Positions 20,143 to 31,689 of a DNA stretch of 64,000 nucleotides are shown in pieces. Source of the stretch: Eukaryota sp. TZLM1-RC (lineage: Eukaryota > Metamonada: BaSk clade); the NCBI GenBank assembly GCA_040285825.1, contig JAUPSS010000008.1:62001-126000 (forward strand). Reading direction: 5' to 3'. How positions within the stretch are numbered: the first letter of the stretch is position 1; the number at the start of each line of letters is the position of its first letter. The translations under genes and the position numbers were made by a program. The notes under the pieces are model-generated. The model had not been told where the DNA came from. It searched no databases and worked only from the letters and a program-made list of their open reading frames with translations.

Positions 20143-21375
20143 TTATAATCTCATTTTTGTTACAAATGCTTCATTAGTGTCACACAATCCAAATCTTCGT
20201 GGTACAATGGTTACAGAAAGTGAAGAATCTGACGACTTGTTGTCACAAACACCCTTTTCCAATAACAATGAGTGAAGATCTTGATTTAAAACAGCCGAGC
20301 TGCTTATTTTATTATAAAGATCATTTTCATACATTCCAGTCAATCGTTTCTGTAATGTTCGAAGAGTGTATTTTAAATTTAAAAAATTGTTTTCAGGAAT
20401 AGTACCATTGAATGATTGGGGAAAACATCGACCCCATTTTTCTACATCAATTTTTGAAATTTCTTCATTTAATGCAAAAACAGTGGAACTTTGCGTTGCC
20501 ATCAATAAATCTTCCCAATCTGCAAATCTTTCGGAAAACTCAAAGATTGCATTTCTGCATCCACCAACAAAAGCACACGAGGCAAGAATAGAAGCCTTCG
20601 TCCACCCTAAACCGCCATAATGTGGACTAAGGTAAGCATGATCTGGAATTTGAAACATTTTACATCCCAGTAATTGCGACAGAACTTTTGCACGTAACTC
20701 ATTAAACTTCTCAGCCAAAGGTCTAGTGACGAGAGGATTTGTAGATCGAAATATATGATTAAAATTGGAACTAAAACACAGTCTTATAATGGTAAATTTA
20801 ATGTGTTTTTTTATATCTAAATTCATCATTCGATCAATTTTGTCAGAAATTGAGTTCAACTTTTCAAACAAGTTTTTGGTAATTTCATCATTATTTTCTA
20901 AAAACGAACCCAAATGACGAAAAGCATCAATTGAATATAATTTGGCTTGAATTTCAATACCATCAACTATTGTGGAAACTGGATAATTCGATAACAAAAC
21001 AGATTTAAGTAAATTAAGTCGGAGACCAGTTTTGGTAAATAATTCTTTAAAACATACAGTTGCTTGTTTCACAATATTTAAATCACCAATAAGCACAACA
21101 TCATCCATATATGCAATCATTTTTAGTGAAGCAAACATCTCTTGAATTTGCAGTAAAATAGGATGAATGGCCAAACAAAACAAAAGAGGTCCTAACGGAT
21201 CTCCTTGCTTTACACCACTTGATGAACTCAAAATGTTATTACCAAAATGTAAATTAGAATATGTGCAATATGTTGATTGAAAATACGGTATTAATTCCGG
21301 CATATATTGCAATAGAGCACCATGGATACTGCGACGACTTAGTGAATTGAAAGCATTACTAAAATCCAATGACAT
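20143..21375 (-). pseudogene. LINE-A reverse transcriptase core (copy A4)
   Basis: A 410-residue open frame from MSLDFSNAFNSLSRRS through KQGDPLGPLL, YMDDVVLIGD, the thumb and the connection region up to VTKMRL. All RT motifs A to E that I can recognise are present and the catalytic aspartates are intact, making this the best preserved RT core besides 44189-46003. Confidence 0.85.
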
Positions 21376-22358
21376 ACAAACATTGGATTCATTTTGGCGA
21401 AATAAAACATCAGTAGAAAATATCGCTGAAGAGACTCCATTTGTGGTATTAATACCATATTGAAAGGGTAATAAAATTTTTTTGCTTTCTCATTGAACCT
21501 GCTTAAGCAACACGCAGAAAAAATATTATGTAAGCTCTCAGAAACTGCAATAGGACGAACAACCATTTTTGAATTTTTGACAAGTGCAGTCAAACGAGAA
21601 CTTCTTAATTCTTCTGGGTATTTGAGTTGACCAGACAATATTTTGTTGAAAAATTTGGTTAATAAACCAAGACAATCCTCTGAAGAAATAATTGCGGCTT
21701 TTACATGATCAATAGTAATACCAGAAAGTCCGGCAGACTTACCGCGTGGTCTCTTTTTGATCACCGAAAAAACTTCTGATGGCATCAATGGATAATTTTC
21801 CCAGTATGTGCCGTAAAAATTTTGATTCATTATAGGGTCTTCATAAGGATGAAGTATTTTTAGTTTATCTATTGTATTTTCATTGTTGGGTGCTTTAACT
21901 CCGGGACTTAAAGCTGACAAAGCCTTGGACCATTTGTTGTCAAAGCATTTGTCTTCAAAAATTTTACTTAATTTCTCGGATGATTGATTTCTCGGTGCTA
22001 TATTAGTTAAATTTTCGGAATTACTTACGAAATTTTGTTCAAAAGGAGGACAAAAAGAACCAAAAAAAATTCCCAAATAATATTGATAGCATACTTTCCT
22101 TTACATAATTGATCCAAAAATCTTTGAAAAACGAAAGCAAATTCGTTGCATTTGGTCGGATGAATTTCTTGAGGTATTCTTATGGGAGGATGGTAGTTAT
22201 CAACTATGCGGCATTTCAAGCATCAATCAGAAGTTTTTCCTTTGCATTTTTTTCCAAAAAGAAATACCACAATTGTTGCAAGTTTTGTGCTTCAATCGAT
22301 TGCTAACTGGTTTTGTAACAACTTGTGGAGCATCATTTATGGGTTCTACCTTAGACAT

Positions 22359-24226
22359 ATTGCACATATTCTAATTTACATTTTTGGTAATAACATTTTG
22401 AGTTCATCAAGTGGTGTAAAGCAAGGAGATCCGTTAGGACCTCTTTTTGTTTTGTTTGGCCATTCATCCTATTTTACTGCAAAATTCAAGAGATGTTTGC
22501 TTCACTAAAAATGATTGCATATATGGATGATGTTGTGCTTATTGGTGATTTAAATATTGTGAAACAAGCAACTGTATGTTTTAAAAGAATTATTTACCAA
22601 AATTGGTCTCCGACTTAATTTACTTAAATGTGTTTTTGTTATCGAATTATCCAGTTTCCACAATAGTTGATGGTATTGAAATTCAAGCCAAATTATATTC
22701 AATTGATGCTTTTTCGTCATTTGGGTTCGTTTTTAGAAAATAATGATGAAATTACCAAAAACTTGTTTGAAAAGTTGAACTCAATTTCTGACAAAATTGA
22801 TCGAATGATGAATTTAGATATAAAAAAACACATTAAATTTACCATTATAAGACTGTGTTTTAGTTCCAATTTTAATCATATATTTCGATCTACAAATCCT
22901 CTCGTCACTAGACCTTTGGCTCAGAAGTTTAATGAATTACGTGCAAAAGTTCTGTCTCAATTACTGGGATGTAAAATGTTTCAAATTCCAGATCATGCTT
23001 ACCTTAGTCCACATTATGGCGGCTTAGGGTGGACGAAGGCTTCTATTCTTGCCTCGTGTGCTTTTGTTGGTGGATGCAGAAATGCAATCTTTGAGTTTTT
23101 CCGAAAAATTTGCAGATTGGGAAGATTTATTGATGGCAACGCAAAGTTCCACTGTTTTTGCATTAAATGAAGAAATTTCAAAAATTGATGTAGAAAAATG
23201 GGGTCGATGTTTTCCCCAATCATTCAATGGCAATATTCCAGAAAAAAATGTTTTAAGTTTGAAGTACACTCTTCGAACATTACAGAAACGATAGACTGGA
23301 ATGTATGAAAAAGATCTTTATAATAATATATGCAGCTCGGCTGTTTTAAATCAAGATCTTCACTCATTGTTATTAGAAAAGGGTGTTTGTGAAAACAAGT
23401 CGTCAGATTCTTCACTTTTTGTAACCATTGTACCACGAAGATTTGGATTGTGTGCCAATAATGAAGCATTTGTAACAAAAATGAGATTAAAATTGAACAT
23501 CCCCATTAATCAATTATTATCAAAAGAAAAATGTATTTGTTCGAATTCACCTCGACTCTCTTTGCGCCATGCTCTGAATTGCTCTAAATTGATAACTTAT
23601 CGTTCTTCATTACATGATGCTGTTAGAGACACTGTTTTCAATATGGCACAAACTGCAAGGATATCGTGTATCAAAGAGCCCCTGCTGAAGGAAACACTTT
23701 CTCTGAATAATTTGGTTCTGATGATAGAGGTGATGTATACTGTGATTGGATTGATAATTCTGAAACTATTGTTGACTTTGTCTCATGTAATGTTGCAAAT
23801 GATACTTTGGTTCACAGAAGAAAAACTTAATCCTGTGGCTGCTCTGGATTTTAAAGCAAAAGAGAAACATAGAAAAAATGATAAAGATATTGAAGAGGCT
23901 AATGTCGATAGAAATACACAGCTGGTTTTTATTGCTTTCCCATTTTCGATAAATGGAAGATTATCAGTTGAAGCAGAAACTTTTTGGATGACTTCCAAAA
24001 AAATGGTGCAAGAAAAAAACAATGAAAAAGATTTGATATTGTTTTATGGCGTTCACGGATTCAATTTGCCATTATTAATAGATTACCACGGTTTTTCAAT
24101 CGAATAAGAGAAGCTTTAGCTAGACAGCAAGTAGATCAAGATTTTTGTAGAGGAAATCTTGGTTCAATGATAATCGTCCCATTAGTTATGAGTTATTTTT
24201 AATTAAGTGTGCAAATTCAATAAATA
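22359..24226 (+). mobile_element. LINE-A copy A4b, head-to-head with A4
   Basis: Duplicate of 7035-8890, starting at the same point inside the RT and joined to the inverted N terminus by the same junction. Relative to 7035-8890 it has many one-base gains in homopolymers (for example CTTTTTGTTTTG near 22440, TTAAAAGAATT near 22580, GCTTTTTCGTC near 22710), which break the frame repeatedly. The 3' end is at 24226. Confidence 0.88.
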
Positions 24227-24522
24227 CATGTTGGTTAAATAAATTCCAAGTTTTCAATCTAAAAATTTCTTTTGCATCAATATACTCACAAAATTCATCT
24301 AAATTGGTTGATTTTGATTGTTTTCTCATTTGAGAAACAGAACAATTTTCAAAATTTCCCTGTTACTTTCTCCATCACCGTTGAAGAAATGTTCTTCTTG
24401 CCGCTTCTTTGTATCTTTCCAATGTTTGAGATAACCAAGTGAAAAATTTCGTTTACCTTGAGTAAAAGAGGAGTCAATATTATGAATACCTTCTATTTTG
24501 CGATTCTTTCATTGGTTTGTTT
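24227..24522 (-). pseudogene. Second copy of the FTQG/LKH unknown ORF relic
   Basis: Apparently base-identical to 8891-9182, up to a breakpoint at about 24522. After it the two loci diverge completely (helicase at 9184; unrelated sequence here). Marks the right boundary of the segmental duplication. Confidence 0.5.
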
Positions 24523-24751
24523 CGTCATCCAACTCTACTTCATCTTTTACAATTGAAATTTGGTTCCAGTAATTAATAAAACTTTGACAGAAAATGTTAC
24601 CAGAAATCCATTGAATACAATAGAATAATGATAAACAAGGGTCTTTAAAATGTTCTTTTGGTGTAATCATTACACTGTAATGTAAGACAAACAACCTTCA
24701 ATTCACCTGGTCAGAAGCTCAAACGCATTAGTCTGAAAGTCGTTTTGATGA
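24523..24751. other. No recognisable gene
   Basis: A short minus-strand frame (62 codons, ending near 24509) is present, but I see no motif or homology to other parts of the window. Confidence 0.3.
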
Positions 24752-24914
24752 TGTTGTAGTTGCTGATAAACAAAAATAGTTTATAACACAGGAATTCACG
24801 TGATGACGTGATTGATGACGTGATGACGTGGCACTCGTTTAAGGACGGGTTTGCTTACTAATAAAATCCTCTTTTCTCTCTTTACTTCTTTGGTATATCT
24901 GCCTAACGGCATCA
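24752..24914 (+). repeat. Solo LTR related to T1
   Basis: 163 bp beginning TGTTGTAGTTGCTG and ending CTGCCTAACGGCATCA, the termini of the T1 LTR in the opposite orientation. The middle is diverged. Three copies of GATGACGTG lie at about 24805-24832 where T1 has one. No internal sequence or second LTR follows, so recombination between LTRs probably removed the body. No clear target duplication found. Confidence 0.7.
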
Positions 24915-25465
24915 CTGATGTTTACGAGCACTAATGTGTTCGTAAAAATTAGAGAATTGAAATTACCTAAATTAAAAAACCGTTAGGAATTGTAAAGTAA
25001 AAACATCAATGAATAATGTTTGGTTAAGTTCAGAATACATGATTAATCTTGGACCTATAAACATTATTTTGGAACCTCATTAAATTAATTTACAACAACA
25101 ATCTCGCATTTTGTGCAAACAGATTATGCAAATGTCGTCAATATGACATTGATGTTGATTTTGTGACCCCTTGCACTTCTGACAAAACATGTATTTGAAT
25201 TTTGTACAAGTGTTAGCCTTGCATAGTTTATACTTATTTGCTTATTATAGCATAATATATCATAGTTGCGAATCACAATTTTTCTAGTGTGTGATTTACA
25301 GAATCATAACAATCACATCACATGTGATTCCTGTGATTTCTGTGAATTTAGAATCACAACAGCGCCATATTTCAGCATTTTAACGAGTAAGCCGTAGAAT
25401 GACCATTATGTGGTCCTCCTGTACTTCAAAATAAAAAATTATCAGTAACATTTCTTTATTTATTT
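24915..25465. other. Intergenic with a cluster of AATCACA/TGTGATT repeats
   Basis: No gene seen. Between about 25262 and 25358 the heptamer AATCACA or its complement occurs repeatedly, including a TCACATGTGA palindrome near 25318. Confidence 0.4.
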
Positions 25466-25469
25466 TTTA

Positions 25470-26931
25470 AACTGTATTTTTGATGAACTAAAATTCTGTC
25501 TAATATTCAATATCCTCCAAACAAGCATCACAATTACTAAACCTACTCACAGCATTTCGTTCATTCTACACCAATAGCTAAAAGAGCTTTAGAAATCATT
25601 GTTGAAATAGACTTGAAAATGCAAAAAACAATTCTATTTGGCCAGAAAGTTTAATTCATTTTTTTACGAGTTCTATTTAGTAAAACTTTTTTGAAATTTT
25701 AAAAAAAGGTGTAATCCTGAAGGTCCAATATTGCCAGAAAGAGAAATTGCAAACGGCACAAACTGATATTTCACATGTTCGACTCTACCTAATTGTGCCA
25801 ATGGTTCTTCATATTTTTTTATTTTCTTTTTCTCAGAGTTAAACAGCGGCGAATCAGCGGAATACACCAAATGAGCAGCAGAATTTTTGCAGACATCAAC
25901 TGAGACAACATCCACAACGTTGAGAACACCATCGACCCCTGAAGCTACTAAATCTGCCCTTCTTTTACCAAAGGAATCAGCAGTTTGATCTGGAGATAGC
26001 TTACGTACTAAAGGTCCAATAAAAGCATCAATACTGAAACTTTTACACATATCATATAATTAATCATGAACTGAATCATGAACAATTGAGCGATAAGTTA
26101 TAAAATATTTGCAGTTTAAAATAAGGGAAAGCTTAACCACACTCTTGCAGCGACAAATTAATTCATTTGGTAACGAACAAGGCCATAAGAAACATCTCAT
26201 TCTCATAGCAGTGGTCCATTGCTGATCATTGAGTAGATGGCCATAAATGTTGGGAACTTGGGAGATTAGGTAACTTGAGTAACTGTCTTCACGATCAATC
26301 ACAAAATTTGCAAAAACGAAATTTATTTAGCCAAGCTAAGACGTACAATATAATCCAAGTTGTTTTTAAAATTATTAAGATTTTTATATGCAATTTTGCA
26401 AAAGTCAGTGGTAATTAGAGCAAACTTCTTGAAGGAAGTTCCACAATGTCAGAAGGAAAACATTTAGACCATAAAATTGGTGAAAGAGTATCAATTTCCT
26501 GTTGCAAAGAAATAAGATAAGAGCTGGCACAGTTTTCAATGAGATCAGTTTTTTCTGGAAATGCCATTCACAAATTCAAAGATAAAATTTTTACCACCTC
26601 CAATAAATGCAGCTTTACAAAGGTAGCTTGCTTTATGAAAATCAACACCACCAAAATCTGTACCATAAAAAATGTGGCTTCGTAATTGAGATGCATCAAT
26701 TTCTAATAATTTTGCCAAAAAGTAGGTCCTTTGTTCATTAAAAATACGACATAATTCCAATGAAATTGATGGTGATGTTGATAAACTTATGGGTAAACTT
26801 TCCAGAATAAAAAATTTTAAAATAAAAAGAATTTCAAATGTTTTTCAACATTTAAATTTTCAACTGATTCTAATTTATTCTCGAATTGCGTCAGCAAATT
26901 CGAAGGTTGGTTTTTTAAAATATTCTTGTTT
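25470..26931 (-). mobile_element. LINE-B copy, 5'-truncated and broken
   Basis: Pieces in order on the minus strand: RT thumb remnants (FDADAI-type and ILKNQPSNLLTQFENKL, 26930-26830), the FGGVDFHKASYLCKAAF block, a CxC-HxxxC-type cluster (LICRCKSVVKLSLILNC, with His replaced by Leu), and a REL-endonuclease-like domain (RRADLVASGVDG, VVDVVSVDVC, KKKIKKYEEPL) to stop near 25480. Same architecture as LINE-A but diverged almost beyond DNA similarity. The 5' edge is fused to the gypsy element G2 at about 26930. Confidence 0.75.
25673..26050 (-). pseudogene. LINE-B restriction-like endonuclease domain
   Basis: The 125-residue frame has the PD-(D/E)XK-type signature common to R2/R4-like LINEs: RRADLV, then VVDVVSVDV, then a K-rich KKKIKKYEEPL. 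FAISLSGNIGPSGLHLF follows as the core-distal helix region. The domain nicks the target DNA. Confidence 0.65.
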
Positions 26932-27174
26932 TCATTGGGAAGTACAAGAGGGATGGAGTCGATCGCAGCGTGTTTCAAGAGATCGATAGTTTCTTTCTGT
27001 TCTGTAAAAAGTTTAATGGTAGTTTTACTATTTTTTGCAAGAAAGTTACTGACTTTTGCCACTAGTTCGAAACATTCAATAAATTCAATCTCAAACATAG
27101 TTTACCGAACCAATAAAAGCTCTAAGTTCGGTAACACAAGAGGAATAAAGGTGTCTACGGATAGTTTCAATCCG

Positions 27175-27944
27175 TTAAGAAGCAATAGAACGCTCACCAT
27201 CATGGAAGACTATACCGAGGATCTTCACAGGGACAACATAAAATTGGAAAGTGCACTTCTTCAGGCCAGGTCGCACTCGCTTTTCTTCACATCGCGTAAA
27301 AATAAATTTTAGCTTTCTTATGGATTCAAAAGGGGTTTCTGTGGCTACTACGATGTCATCTAAGTATACAAAGATGTCTTTTTCCAAGAAAGAGTCTTCC
27401 ATGAGTTTTTGAAAGTCGGCAGGGACGTTTTTAACCCAAACGAAGCTCGTTTGAACATAACGGATTTTCTATGAGCGCAAACAGCGGTCTTATGCCAATC
27501 ATCAGGATGTAGCTTGAGCTGCCAGGGAGCACGAGGGAGATCAAGACAAGCGACATACTTAGCGCCTTGTAAGTAAGTAAAAAAATCAGAACAACGGGGA
27601 AGGGTAGTAGGAAGGGTAACAGTATCATCATTGACACCAGTAGAGTAATCACCAGTAAGACGAACTTTCTTGACTGGGACAGCAACAAGGCAAATGGGAG
27701 AATTAAACGAGCCGGTATTCTCAACGGCGAATCCTTCAGCGACTAATGAATCAAGCTCTTCGTTAGCTATCTTAAGTTTCCTCGAGATTAGGTAGCGTGG
27801 ATTACGCTTAATCATGATGGCCTCATCATGGAACGGGAATCTGCATAAGTGCACAATCAATTCCATCGGAATGAGGGTCGGAGGAAAACACCTCAGCAAA
27901 ATCAATAATTGATTTGAATATCTCTTTAATAGGGTTTTCAACAT
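27175..27944 (-). pseudogene. Reverse transcriptase of G2
   Basis: Two overlapping frames. 27360-27944 has the NTGSFNSPICLVAVP, VRLTGDY and ACLDLPRAPWQLKLH blocks. 27175-27402 has IFVYLDDIVVATETPF, the YLDD catalytic box, then KCTFQF and LGIVFHDG. One shift separates them near 27380. Confidence 0.75.
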
Positions 27945-28991
27945 TCATATTAGATCGTCAAGGTTAACGTCACCAACAGCAGTATGGGAGAAACGAGCAA
28001 GAGGGGGGATGCAGTGATCCAGTTCACTTTCGGCATCCAGCACTTTCAGTTTCTTATCTGAAAGGTTAATAAAGAGGTATTCTGGAGTGAGTATGCCCAG
28101 AAATTTTAAGACGTCACAACCAAGAATTAGAGTATTCTTATTATCAAGGACTGAAAGTCTTACGAGGACGAGAGAATAATCAGCGAACGAACCCAGTTCA
28201 AAAGACATTGTTCCCGTGGCAAGAAACCGGCTGATAATAACCTTACTATCAGCCAAATGGATTTCCTGTCGAATAGGAGTCAGTTGAAAGTTGGTTTTTT
28301 TAGCCAAAGAAAGAAAAATACAGAACACTGTAACACCAATGTCAATCATGGCATAAAAGCATCCAGCAGGGAATTTAACCATAAAATAAGTGAAAAGGGG
28401 ATTCATCTGAGCATTGAGAAGGGTGTCCGATTGAACAATAGAGTAAAGTTGAGAAGGAGAAGAGGTTTCAGTAGAAAAGAGTTCCGTTAATTGTTGTACC
28501 TTGTTGGCTTTAGACACTCCAATGAGAGGATAGGAAGGAACAGAAAAAGAAGTCGAAGGAGAGGAAGAAGCGGTTGAAATAAAAGTTAACTTCGCTTTAG
28601 AAGTTTCAGAACCTTCTCCCACAACATGATTCGTTACACTTCCTGGTCGTCGTAGACAGTGGCCTTGCTGCAAGGGGTTTACCTTAACATTGAAAGAACC
28701 AACTCCATCGTGGGCTAAAGGAATCATATCCAAGCCGGGCGTACCTAAGGGTACTGTATCACACTGATGCTTAGGATCAAAAACTCTAAATGAGGATAAA
28801 GGGTTAAGAGGGATGTAAGAGACAAAGTAGTTATCGGATTTATTCGAATCACAATTATAAGAATTATCAGGGGTCTCCGGGCGAGCAGCATCATCAGCTA
28901 GCTCAAGGACTTCAATAATCTTATCTTGAGATTGTAAAGAGTTGACAGCAGCAAGAGCGCCAGAATGAGTGACACCTTCAGAAGGGCCCAC
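27945..28991 (-). pseudogene. Aspartic protease region of G2
   Basis: 348-residue frame. The retropepsin-like part is FYAMIDIGVTVFCIF, where DIGV stands for the usual D(T/S)GA, followed by a LILGCDVLKFLGI block that matches the ILGxDfL motif. The Thr/Ser to Ile and Ala to Val changes at the active site suggest loss of activity. Confidence 0.6.
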
Positions 28992-29256
28992 AGGGTCACG
29001 AGGGTTGGACTCTTTCTTAGGGCATTGAGCATGGAGATGTCCAGAATTTCCACAGTTGTAACAACGGCGACTTGACGAAGAAGAAGAAGGTTTGTTAGAA
29101 GGAGGGTTAGAACGAGGAGAAGTTTTGGGTTAGTTAGTACGAGGTTTGACTAGAGCGTTACAATTTGTTGGGACGATCATCTTATGGCGGGGAGCCTTGA
29201 CTAGCTCTAAGCACATACGAAAGAGTTCAGCAACATCCGATATCGATTCATTTTCC

Positions 29257-29847
29257 TTAAAGAGCAGAAAGTTCTTCTTTGAGAGAAGCAGGAGCTAAAC
29301 CTTTAGCAAAACAACGAGCGAAAGCCTTATTAAGAAGATCACCAACTCTAGATAAGACGCTCATAAATCGTTTAACATAGTCCATGAACCTCTCATCAGT
29401 TTGGCGGATGAAGGTATTCATTCTTACCTTTGAGAGAGCATGGAAGCTTTGGGCAGGAAATTCGAAACGGCACAAGGATTTAAAATATTTGAAAAGAGTG
29501 GAGGGAATTCCATTGTCAACCTCATAAAGAACTTCAAGAGTGAGACGGACGTCAAGGTGGATAGCCTGAGGAAGAAAAGACTGCATAAGTGATTCCAGTT
29601 CTTTATCATCATTTAATATCCCTCTTAAAATCGTTTCCAAAAAAAACTTTTCTCCAGTTGAGTCAGAGGCAGCAAGAGTATCTATTTCAACATCATAATC
29701 AATACCAGACTTCGTTGATTCAGTGGCGGAGCTTGACTCAGAGAGAGGTGCTTCTAACTTCAGTGGACATGGTTGAGCAGAACCGCTGCAAGTAGCCACA
29801 AACGTTCTCACTTCGTGAGGAGAGGATCTTGGAAATAGGGACAACAT
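29257..29847 (-). pseudogene. Gag of G2
   Basis: 196 residues. A Ser-rich N terminus is followed by a helical capsid-like part (FKYFKSLCRFEFPAQSF, DERFMDYVKRFMSVLS). Stop near 29257, after which the knuckle is found in another frame. Probably coat protein of the retrotransposon particle. Confidence 0.6.
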
Positions 29848-30575
29848 ACAGGATTGTTTTACTCTTTTGGGACTTGTGAGGAATTGTCCGCGGCGATTAC
29901 TGTTGAGGGTACCCTTGAACTTGAGTGGTAGTTAAACATTGGAAGTACGCATTATTCCAAGAAAAGGGTACGAAGCTTGGCGAGAAAAGAGGAAGAATAT
30001 ACTCATTGGTGAACCTAATAGAACTAATAAGTCAATAATCTATAAATAGCCACTGTTCTGCTTACGAAAGTTTTTTTGTCTGCGTTCATGGAATAAACAT
30101 TTTTTCAGTGCTGCGTTATGCGTCCCTAATTGCAATGCGTGCCAGGCATTTTTTTTGTGCGCATGGCATTTTCTTAGGCGCATGAGGTGTATTCTGATCA
30201 CCGTTCTGATTCTTATGTGTATGTTTTACTTGTGAACTCATATCAAATTGTTACTTTTATAGCAATAAAACACCAAAGTACTCTTCATCAAACCAAGACG
30301 TCCAATCATGAATGACAACATTGTTCAGTCTCAAATTGTGATACACATACACGAGTTTTTTTGTGCCCTCTTACGAGTAACACAATTCACAAAAATATGC
30401 GGACAACAAGAGCATTCAGCACGGGTATCAGTTCTCCCTCGTCCATCTGGTCGAGGCCTGCCTTGCTCGACAACAACAATGTGATTATAAAGTGGAGCTC
30501 ATTTTGAAGGCATTTCAATAGTTGAAGAATAGTAAAGTTCAATATAGATGTATTCAACTATATACACTATATATA
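29848..30575. other. No gene recognised
   Basis: Somewhat less AT-rich than its surroundings. It may hold the untranslated leader or old LTR of G2, but I find no direct-repeat partner. Confidence 0.3.
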
Positions 30576-31274
30576 GTCTTGTCACAATTACTAGGATGTA
30601 AAATGTTCCAAATTCCTGATCATGCTTATCTTAGTCCCCATTATGGCGGTTTATGTTGGACAAAGGCTTTTATTCTTACTTAATGTGCTTTTATTGGTGG
30701 ATGTAGAAGTGCAATTTTTGAGTTTTCTGAAAGATTTGCCGATTGGGAAGATTTATTAATGACAACGCAAAGTTCTACTGTTTATGCATTAAAGAATGAA
30801 ATTTCAAAAATTGAACTATAAAATAAAGTTGATGCTTTCCTAAGTATTTATTGAATTTGCACACCTAATTAAATTATCTCATAACTAATGGGACGACTAT
30901 CATTGAACCAGGATTTCATCTACAAAATCTGATCTGCTTGCTGTCTAGCTAAAGCTTCTCTTATTCGATTGAAAAACCGAGGATGCTTTCCCCAATCATT
31001 CAATGGTAATATTTTAGAAAAGATATTTTAAATTTAAAATACACTCTTCGAAGATTACAAAAACGATTGATTGGAATGTATGAAAATGGTTTTTGTAATA
31101 TTGTATGCAGTTCGGCTTTTTGAAATCAAGATCTTCGCTCGTTGTTATTGGAAATGGGCGTTTGTCAAAATCAATCATTAGATTCTTCACTGTTTGTAAC
31201 CATTGTACCACGAAAATTTGGTCTGTGTGCTACTTAAAAAGCGTTTGTAACAAAAATGAGATCATATATGAACC
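30576..31274 (+). mobile_element. Old LINE-A fragment A7, split by a younger LINE-A (A8)
   Basis: 30576-30840 (SQLLGCKMFQIPDHAYLSP onward) and 30981-31274 (CFPQSFNG ... FVTKMRS) form one LINE-A segment with several stops. They are interrupted at 30841-30980 by a minus-strand LINE-A 3' end. The right end is fused to Fanzor fragment F4a. Confidence 0.8.
30841..30980 (-). mobile_element. LINE-A copy A8, last ~135 bp, nested in A7
   Basis: Contains the final codons (about FFNRIRE to the stop) and the 3' end AATAAATA. It is bounded by ATGCTTTCC at 30832-30840 and 30981-30989, a 9-nt target duplication. Four bases (TAAG on the plus strand) lie between the element end and the left repeat. Confidence 0.75.
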
Positions 31275-31640
31275 TTTCTTACCATAATCACTAGTATTAA
31301 AGTGTCTTTTGGATTGCCAAACTGCTGAACAAGGCTTTTTAACAACCAAGTTTCAATCTTTTGCTTGTGAATAAAAGCTTGCATTTTATGAATGCTCCAC
31401 AAGTCAAGACTATAAAAGTCAATTGTCAAAAAAACTTGCCGAAGTTTGGCAACCACAAAGTTGGAAAAATCTATAAAAGATGCTGAATTGGCAGCAAACG
31501 CAAATAAATTGGGTGTTTGCACCTTCGATTGTCATTTCGTAAGACTCTATCATTTGGTTCCTGTCGTAATCTTCCTCAGTATACTTTGTCGCCCATCGTT
31601 TTGTGGCAACTCAAAATATACATTTTTCTATCCATGCTAA
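31262..31640 (-). pseudogene. Fanzor middle fragment F4a
   Basis: Minus-strand pieces read KRWATKYTEEDYDRNQM, then DFSNFVVAKLRQVF, FYSLDLWSIHKMQAFIHKQK and LLKSLVQQFGNPKDTLIL, followed in another frame by SDYGKKGSYM. In Fanzor proteins this corresponds to the helical stretch between RuvC-I and RuvC-II and the FG-x-d-x-V-iGD strand. No catalytic residue is included. Cut off on the left by LINE-A fragment A7. Confidence 0.55.
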
Positions 31641-31689
31641 TAAATCTTAATACTTAATACTCCAAACTTTCTTTCCCACACTCACTGAT

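Larger units (their letters stand above)
19350..22358 (-). mobile_element. LINE-A copy A4, full-length but frameshifted
   Basis: The most complete LINE-A. ATG at 22358-22356, N-terminal Cys ribbon, RT (KQGDPLGPLL, IAYMDDVVLIGD), Cys-His cluster, endonuclease-like domain (VYCDWIDNSEAIVDFVSCN; DFKAKEKHRKYD), stop at 19403, 3' end at 19350. Roughly 980 codons. Breaks: an in-frame TGA in the N-terminal ribbon, a one-base slip near 22070 and another in a T7 tract near 21480, and an AT microsatellite expansion at about 20080-20140. The REL-type endonuclease would nick target DNA for target-primed reverse transcription. Confidence 0.88.
26932..29847 (-). mobile_element. Ty3/gypsy element G2, gag to RT, degenerate and 3'-truncated
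   Basis: Gag (29257-29847), a CCHC knuckle CYNCGNSGHLHAQC (about 29065-29020), protease region (27945-28991), RT (27175-27944) and a last piece with KTTIKLFTEQKET (about 27030-26935) follow one another on the minus strand with frameshifts and stops. RNase H, integrase and the 3' LTR are missing; the element joins LINE-B at about 26930. No LTR recognised upstream of 29847. Confidence 0.75.

Noticed and set aside
24752-24914. Target-site duplication around the solo LTR
   Set aside because: Flanks GATGA and CTGAT do not match at any sensible boundary.
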